Made by a program: the position numbers and the translations under genes
Source of the DNA: Microvirga arsenatis
GTDB lineage: Bacteria > Pseudomonadota > Alphaproteobacteria > Rhizobiales > Beijerinckiaceae
Reading direction: 5' to 3'
Length of the DNA: 64,000 nt
NCBI RefSeq assembly: GCF_009910705.1
Contig: NZ_JAAAXJ010000003.1
Span: 248,001-312,000, forward strand
Part shown: piece after piece, positions 42,639 to 52,100 of the stretch
Layout of the letters: the number at the start of each line of letters is the position of its first letter
Numbering within the stretch: the first letter of the stretch is position 1
The notes under the pieces: model-generated
The model's input: the letters and a program-made list of their open reading frames with translations, nothing else
The model's database searches: none
What the model was told of the DNA's origin: nothing

Positions 42639-44609
42639 GTGCTGCGGCTGAGCACCAAACGGCAGGTTGCGTCGATCCTCCTTGCAGGCGTTCTCTTCGG
42701 TGGATTGCCTTGGGCGCCGGCTCTTGCGTTCGACCTGTTCGGATGGTTCCGAGGAAGCGCTGATGCTCCGCCTCCTCCCGACATGGAGGCTCTGCCGTAT
42801 TCCCTCGACTACGGCATCAACGGCGGCGGCAGCGATCTGGAACAGGTGCTGAAAGACGCCTCGACGCTTCAAAGCCTGCAAGCCGATCCTCCCCCCGATG
42901 CCGCCGCTCTGGTCAGCCGCGCAGAGGCCGATCTGCCACGCCTCATCGATGCGCTCTGGGGAGCCGGGTATTACAACGCTCGCGTCAGCATCAACGTCGC
43001 CGGCGTGCCGCTGGCGCTGCAGGCTCCACGCACCGATGCTGCCGTGCGGGCCGCCTCCACCTATCAGGCGCGTGCCCTCGTGCCTGTTCAGATCGTTGCC
43101 GATCCAGGGCCTCAGTTTGTGCTGAGAAACGTCTCCATCCGCGATGCAAGGACCGGAGGCACCTTCACGCCAGCCGAGCTTCCGCCCCGGATCGTGAAGA
43201 TACAACCTGGGGATCCGGCGCGCTCGGCCGACATCCTCGCTGCCGAAGCCCGCATCGTCGATCACTTCCGAGCTCAATCGCGGCCCTTCGCGAAGGTGCC
43301 TGACCGCGAGCCCGTCGTGTACCACCCGAGCCAGGTCATGGATGTCACCCTGGGTGTCGATCCGGGCCCTCGTGCCGGGATAGGGGTCATCAGGGTTCAA
43401 GGAACAGAGAACGTGGATCCCGCGGTGGTGCGCTCCTTCATCTATACGGAGCCCGGCGATCCCTATTCGCCGGCAACGCTCGCTTCCATGCGCCGGTCGA
43501 TCGCCCAGATCGAAGCTCTGTCATCGGTGCGGATCCGCGAGGGAGAGACCCTCGACGCCTATGGCAACCTGCCCCTGTTCGTGGAGGTCACGGAGCGCCA
43601 GCCGCGGATCATCGGCGCCTCGATCCAGTATTCCACGACCGACGGACCAGCTCTGCGAGCCTACTGGGCGCATCGGAACCTGTTCGGCGGAGCCGAAAGG
43701 CTGAGACTGGAAGGCAATCTTTTCTACCTCACAGAGGACGGCGGCCGGCCAAACAGGGAGGGCGACCCACGATGGGAGGACTTTGGCGGGCGCTTCCGCG
43801 CGAGCTTCCTGAAGCCCGCCCTGGGCGGCAGCCGAAACGATCTTCTGGCCGAGGCTCTTGTGGAGCGCGACCGGACGGAAGGCTACACCAGCCGTCTGGT
43901 GAACGGGACGGCCGGGATCCGCCACCGCTTCAGCGAGACTTTCTCGATCCAGGGAGGGGTCGAGTACGAGCGCGGGCAGACGACGGATGTTCTCGGGCAG
44001 ATCGACTACCAGCTCGTCGGGCTGCCGGTCTCCCTCAGCTACGACTCGACGGACAACGCCCTCAACCCGACGGAAGGCGTCAGGCTGCTCGCCTCCGTAA
44101 CCCCATATCCGGAGTTCCTGGGCTCTTCCGTACCCATGACGGTCGCGCGGGGGACGGCCTCGGCCTATTACTCCCTCGATGATGAAGCGCGCTACGTGCT
44201 GGCTGGGCGTCTGGGTCTAGGTTCCATTGTCGGGGCAGATCTCGAGGAAATTCCCGCCAATCGGCGCTTCTTCGCGGGTGGGGGCGGTTCCGTCCGCGGG
44301 TTCGGGTACCGGACGCTGGGGCCGACCTTCCTGGGGGAGCCCATCGGCGGCAGGAGCCTTCTGGAGGCCTCGGTCGAGGCGCGGATCAAGGTTACGGACA
44401 CGATCGGGATCGTGCCCTTCGTCGATGCAGGTACGGCCTTTGCGTCGAGCTATCCCGATTTTGACGAGCGCGTCCGCTTCTCGGCAGGCTTGGGGCTGCG
44501 GTACTACACCGGCATCGGACCGATCCGTCTTGACGTTGCAGTGCCGCTGAACCGGCAGCGGGGTGACGACACTTTCGGCATCTATGTGGGCATCGGGCAG
44601 GCTTTCTGA
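42639..44609 (+). CDS. tamA: Outer-membrane assembly factor TamA (BamA/Omp85 family)
   Basis: About 656 residues from the GTG at 42639, eight bases after GGGAGAGAG; the GTG at 42630 would sit too close to that site. A signal peptide ends near A-P-A-L-A-F. Three POTRA domains follow (about 35-330), then the 16-stranded Omp85 barrel. The lid-lock signature appears as S-V-R-G-F-G-Y-R-T-L-G-P (V-R-G-[FY]), and the last strand ends in G-I-G-Q-A-F with terminal Phe. Together with TamB it forms the translocation and assembly module spanning the envelope. The stop overlaps the tamB start (TGATG at 44607-44611). Confidence 0.93.
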   Translation: MLRLSTKRQVASILLAGVLFGGLPWAPALAFDLFGWFRGSADAPPPPDMEALPYSLDYGINGGGSDLEQVLKDASTLQSLQADPPPDAAALVSRAEADLPRLIDALWGAGYYNARVSINVAGVPLALQAPRTDAAVRAASTYQARALVPVQIVADPGPQFVLRNVSIRDARTGGTFTPAELPPRIVKIQPGDPARSADILAAEARIVDHFRAQSRPFAKVPDREPVVYHPSQVMDVTLGVDPGPRAGIGVIRVQGTENVDPAVVRSFIYTEPGDPYSPATLASMRRSIAQIEALSSVRIREGETLDAYGNLPLFVEVTERQPRIIGASIQYSTTDGPALRAYWAHRNLFGGAERLRLEGNLFYLTEDGGRPNREGDPRWEDFGGRFRASFLKPALGGSRNDLLAEALVERDRTEGYTSRLVNGTAGIRHRFSETFSIQGGVEYERGQTTDVLGQIDYQLVGLPVSLSYDSTDNALNPTEGVRLLASVTPYPEFLGSSVPMTVARGTASAYYSLDDEARYVLAGRLGLGSIVGADLEEIPANRRFFAGGGGSVRGFGYRTLGPTFLGEPIGGRSLLEASVEARIKVTDTIGIVPFVDAGTAFASSYPDFDERVRFSAGLGLRYYTGIGPIRLDVAVPLNRQRGDDTFGIYVGIGQAF

Positions 44610-47600
44610 TGAGCAAGACCATCCGCCCCGTTGCCCTCCTGATCGTCGCCCTCGCCCTGGCTCTTGCCGGTTCCTGGCTGATCGCCGCTCGCCCGAGCCA
44701 GGCGCAGACCGATCAGAGTGTGCTGGCCAGCCTCATTTCGCGCCTGCTCTCGACGCCGACGACGCGGGTTAGCATCGGCAGCATTGAAGGGGCGCTATCC
44801 TCGAATGCCGTTATCCGCGATGTGCGCATTGCGGATCGCGACGGCGTTTGGCTCAACCTCGATCGCGCCCGTCTGGTCTGGAGCCGGACGGCTCTGCTGC
44901 GTGGGCGCCTTCAGGTCAATGAACTCGCCATCGATCGCCTGCAGGTTCTGCGCAGACCTCGTCCGCCTGAGGAGAATGCGCCCGTTTCCGATGAGCCGAT
45001 CCTGCCCGAACTTCCCGTCCGTGTGGTTGTCGATCGCTTTGCCTTGCAGGAACTCGCTTTCGGCGAGCCGGTGCTCGGAACCGCAGCCCGACTTTCGGCG
45101 CAGGGCTCGGCCCAGATCGGCAACCCGTCCGAAGGCCTTGACCTGGCCTTCGCGGCCCAGCGCCTGGATGCAGCGGGACGTCTCGGCATCGATCTTCGCT
45201 ATGTGCCGCAGACGAACCGCCTCACGCTTGAGCTGAATCATCAGGAGCCCGAGGGCGGCATCGCCGCGCGGCTCATGAATCTGCCCGGACTGCCCCCGGT
45301 GGATCTGCGGCTGTCTGGCCAGGGACCTTTGAGCAATTTTGCAGCGCGACTCGATTTTTCCGCCGGGCCAAGCATCGGGGCATCAGGCACTGCGACGGTG
45401 AGGAGAACCGGCGCAGCCTATGACGTGAATGCGGATCTGGCGGCTCGGATCGAAGGGCTTGTACCGCCCCCCATCGCACCGGTCTTCAGCGGCACTACCC
45501 AGCTCCTTGGCAACATTGCGGTTGCCGATGATGGAGCCATCCGCATCCAGCCCCTCCGCGTCACGTCGAATGTGGCCCGCTTCGACATGACGGGAGCCGT
45601 CAGCTCCAGCCGCGTCCTCGATCTCAGCCTCAGCGCGCGGGCCCTGCCGACGGAAGGGGCCAAAACTCGTGCGGGCGATGCCGAGATTGCCCGAATGAAC
45701 TTCGACGGAAAGGTTCAGGGGCCGATGAACGCGCCGCGGATCAACGGCTCGCTCGACGCTGCCGATGTGAGGCTGCCGCAGGGAACTCTCGATGCGCTGA
45801 CCGCCCGCGTGAGCATGAACCCCATCGGCGGCACCGACCCTCCGAATCGGTTTTCTTTCGACATCGATGCCAATGCCTCCGGCATCCGCCCCGCCGACCG
45901 AGCGATTGCCCGGGCAGTCGGACCTACGCTCGCTGTGACGTCCCGCGGCTCCTTCGACCTTGAAGGCATTGCCAGCATCGAGACGGCACGCATCACAACT
46001 TCCACGGCGCAGGCGGGCTTCGCGGGACGGGTAGGGGAGACCATTCTGGATGGTACCCTGGATGCTGCCATCCCGGCGCTGGCGCCCTTTTCCGGCATCG
46101 CGGATCGTCCCCTGCAGGGATCAGCAACGCTGACCGCCCGCCTGTCCGGCAATCCGCGCCGCTACGACATGGCAGCGGTCATCGACGCTCGGGTGCGGGA
46201 GCTCTCGACGGGAACTGCCATTCTCGATGGGCTTCTGGGCCGCACGGTGAGCGCCGCAGGGACGGTGCGCCGCATCCCGAACGGTTTTGGGTTCGACGAT
46301 TTTCGCATCGACGGTGCGCATCTCGATGCCCGTATCGATGGGCGCGCCTCGCAGGCGTCTGCCGATCTTGGCCTTGACCTTACGGTGGATGAACTGAGGC
46401 ATGTGGACCAAAGCGTGACTGCGGGCAGGGCAAGGGTCGAAGCTCGTCTGGGCGGATCCCTCGATACGCCGAATGTGAAGGGCACTGCGACGTTCAGCGA
46501 TGTTCGTGCGCTCGGCCGCGCCATTCCTCGCCTCGCGGTTGATCTCGACGCTCAGGACGTGACCGGCGCACTCGACGCCTCCCTGAGGCTCGATGGGCTG
46601 GTCGATCGAAATTCGGCAACGGGCTCCCTGCACCTTGCAAGGACGCAGGAAGGGGGATGGCTGCTCGACCGGCTCGACATCGATGCCGGCTCTGTCGCTC
46701 TCAACGGCAACCTCCGCCTGGGCTCCGATCGGCTTGCGCAAGGCGAGATTTCCTTGTCCGGCAGCAACTTCGACGATCTCAGCCCCATCGTCCTGACGAA
46801 GCTCGATGGATCGCTCGACGCCGTCGTTGCACTGAAGGCGCAGGACGGGCGGCAGGACGTCACCGTCACGGCGAGAGGTGTGCGGTTTGCCGTTGCGGAT
46901 GTGGCTTTGCGTGATTTCAATGCGAGGCTCTTGGTTCAGGACCTCTACCACCGCCCCATGATCGATGGGACGGTCTCGGCCGACAGTCTCACCGCCGGGG
47001 GCCAGGCCTACAGGAACCTGCGGTTCGTGGCTGAGGGAGCGCCGGATGCATCGCGCTTCAGCGCCTCCGCCGCTGGCCAGGGCTTCAGCCTCGACGCTCA
47101 GGGGCGTCTCGTTCCCGGGGATGCAACGCGCATTGATCTCGCCGCCTTCACGGCCCGCCGCGGCGGCAGAAGGCTGTCCCTCGCCCAGCCTGCGACCCTC
47201 GTTCTGCGAAGTGGGACGCTCAGCACATCCAATCTGGTGATTGCCGCCGATCAGGGCCGGATTGCCCTGTCCGGCACCATCGGTGACAGGCTCGATCTCT
47301 CCGTGGACGTCCGCAACCTGCCGCTCCAGACGATCGACGTCGTGGCGCCTAGCCTGGGCGTCGCCGGCACGGCCAACGGCAGTGCTGCCATCGCCGGGCC
47401 GACGGAGAACCTGTCCGGGACGTATCGCCTCAACGTCACCGGCCTCGCGACGGCCCAGACCCGTCAGGCCGGCCTTCCGCCTCTCGCCGTCGAGGCTCAG
47501 GGCCGGCTGGCCGGTGGGCGCGCAGGAGTGGATGCGCGGGTCACCATTGGCCGTGCCGGAACCCTGCAGGTCTCGGGCAGCGTCCCGCTCGATCAAGCCG

Positions 47601-48910
47601 ACGAGCTGGCTCTCAGGATTGCCGGCCGGACCGATCTGGCTGTCGCCAATACCTTCCTCTCGGCTTCCGGACAGCGCCTCGCGGGTCTCGCCAATCTCGA
47701 CCTGTCGATTGCCGGGGCATTCTCGCAGCCCCGTATCGAAGGTGCGGTCACGATCTCCGACGGGAGCTTTGTCGATGCTCTTCAAGGCATCCAACTGAAC
47801 GGCATTGCTGGACGCCTGGCGGCGCGCGGACAGGTGCTGTCGATCGAGAGCCTCACCGCTCAGACGCCCAATGGCGGTTCGCTCTCCGCCCGGGGACAGG
47901 TCGCGCTCGATCCCGCTGCTGGACTGCCGGGAGAGATCAGGATCGTGGGCAGTCGCGCCCAGCTCGTCTCCAATGGGACTGTCGAGGCGAGCGCCGATCT
48001 GGATTTCACCCTGTCCGGGCCTCTTCTGACCCGCCCCCGAGCCGCCGGACGCATCGACATCATCACGATGAATGTTTCGGTGCCCGATCGCCTTCCGACG
48101 ACCTTGCGGCCCTTGCCTGGGACCAAGCATGTGCGGCCTACACCGACCGCCGCAGCCCGCCTTGCCTTGGCCCAGCGGCGGCAATCCGCTGCCACCAGAG
48201 GAGCGCCCTTCCGAGCCGAACTCGACCTGACGCTTACGGCGCAGAACCGCATCTTCGTCCGAGGCAGGGGGATCAATGCCGAACTCGGTGGGGATCTCAG
48301 GCTTCAGGGAACGACACAGGACCCCATCGCGACCGGGGCCTTCGAACTCCGGCGCGGCCGCTTCGATCTGCTGGGGCGGCGGATTGAGTTCGTGCGCGGA
48401 AGGCTCGACTTCATCGGGGACCTTACGCCCTCCCTCGACTTCCTGGCCGAGACCCAGGCTGGGGACGTTACGGCACGTATCGCAGTCACCGGACCGGCCT
48501 CCGGTCCCGAATTCGCCTTCAGTTCCGAACCCGATCTGCCCCAGGACGAAGTTCTCTCGCGCATCCTGTTCCAGAGACCCTCCGGGGGCCTCTCGGCCGG
48601 TCAGGCGCTCCAGCTTGCCCAGGCTGTCGCGCAACTGTCGGGGGGAAGTGGTAACGACGCCTTCGAGCGCCTGCGGCGGTCGCTCGGGGTGGACAGCCTC
48701 GACATCACCGTTGGCGCCGGCGGAGGGCCGGGCGTGGGCGTTTCGCGCTACATCAGTGACAATGTTCGCGTGGGCGTCAGGGCGGGGGCTCAACCGAATG
48801 AAAGCGGTGTGACAGTGGATATCGATATTACACGCCGCCTCAAGGCTCAGGGCGAGGTCAACGCTGAAGGTGGAAGCTCCGTGGGGCTAGGTTTCGAACT
48901 GGAGTATTGA
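44609..48910 (+). CDS. tamB: Translocation and assembly module protein TamB
   Basis: 1,433 residues. One N-terminal membrane anchor (A-L-L-I-V-A-L-A-L-A-L-A-G-S-W-L-I), a very long beta-rich region of AsmA/TamB repeats that would form the groove across the periplasm, and the conserved C-terminal DUF490/TamB domain (about 1,080-1,433) with R-G-R-F-D-L-L-G-R-R-I-E-F-V-R-G-R-L-D-F and the terminal L-G-F-E-L-E-Y. It partners with TamA in outer-membrane protein insertion or phospholipid transport. The ATG overlaps the tamA stop, so the two are translated in tandem. Confidence 0.94.
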   Translation: MSKTIRPVALLIVALALALAGSWLIAARPSQAQTDQSVLASLISRLLSTPTTRVSIGSIEGALSSNAVIRDVRIADRDGVWLNLDRARLVWSRTALLRGRLQVNELAIDRLQVLRRPRPPEENAPVSDEPILPELPVRVVVDRFALQELAFGEPVLGTAARLSAQGSAQIGNPSEGLDLAFAAQRLDAAGRLGIDLRYVPQTNRLTLELNHQEPEGGIAARLMNLPGLPPVDLRLSGQGPLSNFAARLDFSAGPSIGASGTATVRRTGAAYDVNADLAARIEGLVPPPIAPVFSGTTQLLGNIAVADDGAIRIQPLRVTSNVARFDMTGAVSSSRVLDLSLSARALPTEGAKTRAGDAEIARMNFDGKVQGPMNAPRINGSLDAADVRLPQGTLDALTARVSMNPIGGTDPPNRFSFDIDANASGIRPADRAIARAVGPTLAVTSRGSFDLEGIASIETARITTSTAQAGFAGRVGETILDGTLDAAIPALAPFSGIADRPLQGSATLTARLSGNPRRYDMAAVIDARVRELSTGTAILDGLLGRTVSAAGTVRRIPNGFGFDDFRIDGAHLDARIDGRASQASADLGLDLTVDELRHVDQSVTAGRARVEARLGGSLDTPNVKGTATFSDVRALGRAIPRLAVDLDAQDVTGALDASLRLDGLVDRNSATGSLHLARTQEGGWLLDRLDIDAGSVALNGNLRLGSDRLAQGEISLSGSNFDDLSPIVLTKLDGSLDAVVALKAQDGRQDVTVTARGVRFAVADVALRDFNARLLVQDLYHRPMIDGTVSADSLTAGGQAYRNLRFVAEGAPDASRFSASAAGQGFSLDAQGRLVPGDATRIDLAAFTARRGGRRLSLAQPATLVLRSGTLSTSNLVIAADQGRIALSGTIGDRLDLSVDVRNLPLQTIDVVAPSLGVAGTANGSAAIAGPTENLSGTYRLNVTGLATAQTRQAGLPPLAVEAQGRLAGGRAGVDARVTIGRAGTLQVSGSVPLDQADELALRIAGRTDLAVANTFLSASGQRLAGLANLDLSIAGAFSQPRIEGAVTISDGSFVDALQGIQLNGIAGRLAARGQVLSIESLTAQTPNGGSLSARGQVALDPAAGLPGEIRIVGSRAQLVSNGTVEASADLDFTLSGPLLTRPRAAGRIDIITMNVSVPDRLPTTLRPLPGTKHVRPTPTAAARLALAQRRQSAATRGAPFRAELDLTLTAQNRIFVRGRGINAELGGDLRLQGTTQDPIATGAFELRRGRFDLLGRRIEFVRGRLDFIGDLTPSLDFLAETQAGDVTARIAVTGPASGPEFAFSSEPDLPQDEVLSRILFQRPSGGLSAGQALQLAQAVAQLSGGSGNDAFERLRRSLGVDSLDITVGAGGGPGVGVSRYISDNVRVGVRAGAQPNESGVTVDIDITRRLKAQGEVNAEGGSSVGLGFELEY

Positions 48911-49161
48911 AGGTTCGAAGCCATCGAGGGGGTGGACGATGCCCGGCTTGGGTCCTGGGGCCTAAAGCTTTGTAGCTTCGACAGAATCGGGAAATCCATT
49001 CCAGCGGCTCCGAAAAAATGTATGCTCCATGGAACCTAAGTGGCGCTCGAGCGTTATGTAAGGTCAAGTTCCATCTGAATACGAACAAAGTACCTTTTGG
49101 AACATCGGAACATGGGGATCCAGGTGCGAGTAACGCCTGGAACAGCGTAACGGGGGCTTTC

Positions 49162-52100
49162 ATGGCACAAGTCGAGACTTCTCCTTCGCAGCTTGATCCC
49201 AGGCTGCTTCTGAAAACCTTGCGTGCCTTCCGCAAAGGCGATTTTTCGGTTCGCCTGCCTTCGGACCTGACAGGGATCGACGGGGAAATCGCGGAAGCCT
49301 TCAACGACATCGCCGATCTGAACAAGGGGCTCGCTCAGGAACTTGACCGGGTGGCAAGGGTCGTCGGCAAGGAGGGAAGGATCGGCGAGCGGGGGCGTCT
49401 GGCTGCTGCGACGGGTTGCTGGAGCGAGTGCATCGACTCGGTCAATTCCATGATCGGCGACCTGGTCCAGCCGACGACCGAAGTGGCCCGCGTGATCGGT
49501 GCTGTCGCCAAGGGCGATCTCAGCCAGAGCATGCAGCTTGAAATCGAAGGCCGGCCCCTGCGAGGCGAATTCCTCCGCATCGGCAAGGTGGTCAACACCA
49601 TGGTGGGCCAGCTCAGCTCCTTCGCCTCCGAGGTGACCCGCGTGGCGAAAGAGGTGGGCACGGAAGGCAAGCTCGGCGGCCAGGCGCAGGTGAAGGGCGT
49701 AGCCGGCACCTGGAAGGACCTGACCGACAACGTGAACATGATGGCCGCGAACCTCACCGGCCAGGTGCGCAACATCGCTGAAGTGACCACCGCCGTGGCG
49801 AACGGCAACCTGTCGAAGAAGATCACCGTCGACGTCAAGGGCGAGATGCTGGAGCTGAAGAACACCATCAACACCATGGTGGACCAGCTCAACTCCTTCG
49901 CCTCCGAGGTGACCCGCGTGGCGAAAGAGGTGGGCACGGAAGGCAAGCTCGGCGGCCAGGCGCAGGTGAAGGGCGTGGGCGGCACCTGGAAGGACCTGAC
50001 CGACAACGTGAACATGATGGCGGCGAACCTGACGGGTCAGGTGCGCGGCATCGCCGAGGTCGTGACCGCCGTTGCCGTGGGCAACCTCACCCGGAAGCTG
50101 ACCGTGGATGCCAAGGGCGAAATCGCCGCTCTGGCGGATACCATCAACGGCATGATCGACACGCTGGCCACCTTCGCCGATCAGGTGACGAACGTGGCGC
50201 GCGAGGTGGGCATCGAAGGCAAGCTGGGCGGCCAGGCTCTCGTGCCTGGCGCCGCTGGCCTGTGGCGCGATTTGACCGACAACGTGAACATGATGGCGGC
50301 CAACCTCACCGGCCAGGTGCGTAACATCGCCGACGTGACCACCGCCGTGGCGAACGGCGACCTGTCGAAGAAGATCACCGTCGACGTCAAGGGCGAGATG
50401 CTGGAGCTGAAGAACACCATCAACACCATGGTGGATCAGCTCAACTCCTTCGCCTCCGAGGTGACCCGCGTGGCGCGTGAGGTGGGCACGGAAGGCAAGC
50501 TCGGCGGCCAGGCGCAGGTGAAGGGCGTGGGCGGCACCTGGAAGGACCTGACCGACAACGTGAACATGATGGCGGCGAACCTGACGGGTCAGGTGCGCAA
50601 CATCGCCGATGTGACCACTGCGGTGGCGAATGGTGATCTGTCGAAGAAGATCACCGTCGATGTCCGCGGCGAGCTTCTCGAGCTGAAGAACACCATCAAC
50701 ACCATGGTGGACCAGCTCAACTCTTTCGCCTCCGAGGTGACCCGCGTGGCGAAAGAGGTGGGCACGGAAGGCAAGCTCGGCGGCCAGGCCCGCGTGGAAG
50801 GCGTCGGCGGCGTCTGGAAGGGCCTGACCGACAACGTGAACATGATGGCGGCGAACCTGACGGGTCAGGTGCGCAACATCGCCGATGTGACCACTGCGGT
50901 GGCGAATGGTGATCTGTCGAAGAAGATCACCGTCGATGTCCGCGGCGAGCTTCTCGAGCTGAAGAACACCATCAACACCATGGTGGACCAGCTCAACTCT
51001 TTCGCCTCCGAGGTGACCCGCGTCGCGAAAGAGGTGGGCTCCGAGGGCAAGCTCGGCGGCCAAGCGCAGGTGAAGGGGGTCGGCGGCGTCTGGAAGGGCC
51101 TGACCGACAACGTGAACCTCATGGCGGCGAACCTCACCGGCCAGGTGCGCGGCATCGCCGAGGTCGTGACCGCCGTTGCGACGGGCGACCTCTCGAAGAA
51201 GATCACCGTCGTGGTCGAAGGCGAGATGCTGGAGCTGAAGTCGACCATCAACACCATGGTGGACCAGCTCAACTCCTTCGCCTCCGAGGTGACCCGCGTG
51301 GCGCGTGAGGTGGGCTCTGAGGGCAAGCTCGGCGGCCAGGCGCAGGTGAAGGGCGTAGCCGGCACCTGGAAGGATCTGACCGACAACGTGAACATGATGG
51401 CGGCCAACCTCACCGGCCAGGTGCGCAACATCGCCGATGTGACCACCGCCGTGGCGAACGGCGACCTGTCGAAGAAGATCACCGTCGACGTCAAGGGCGA
51501 GATGCTGGAGCTGAAGAACACCATCAACACCATGGTGGACCAGCTCAACTCCTTCGCCTCCGAGGTGACCCGCGTGGCGCGTGAGGTGGGCACGGAAGGC
51601 AAGCTCGGCGGCCAGGCGCAGGTCCGCGGCGTGGGCGGCACCTGGAAGGACCTGACCGACAACGTGAACATGATGGCCGCGAACCTGACGGGCCAGGTGC
51701 GCAACATCGCCGACGTGACCACCGCCGTGGCGAACGGCAACCTGTCGAAGAAGATCACCGTCGACGTCAAGGGCGAGATGCTGGAGCTGAAGAACACCAT
51801 CAACACCATGGTGGACCAGCTCAACTCGTTTGCCTCCGAGGTGACCCGCGTCGCGAAAGAGGTGGGCACGGAAGGCAAGCTCGGCGGCCAGGCCCGCGTG
51901 GAAGGCGTCTCGGGCCTCTGGCGGGATTTGACCGACAACGTGAACCAGCTCGCTGCCAACCTGACCAACCAGGTGCGAGCCATTGCGGAAGTCGCCACGG
52001 CCGTGACGCGCGGCGACCTGACCCGATCGATCACCGCGGAAGCCCTTGGCGAGCTTGCGGCGCTCAAAGACAACATCAACGAGATGATCCGCAACTTGCG

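Noticed and set aside
46121-48793. 890-codon minus-strand frame opposite tamB
   Set aside because: Shadow of tamB; composition unlike a protein and no ribosome site or motif.
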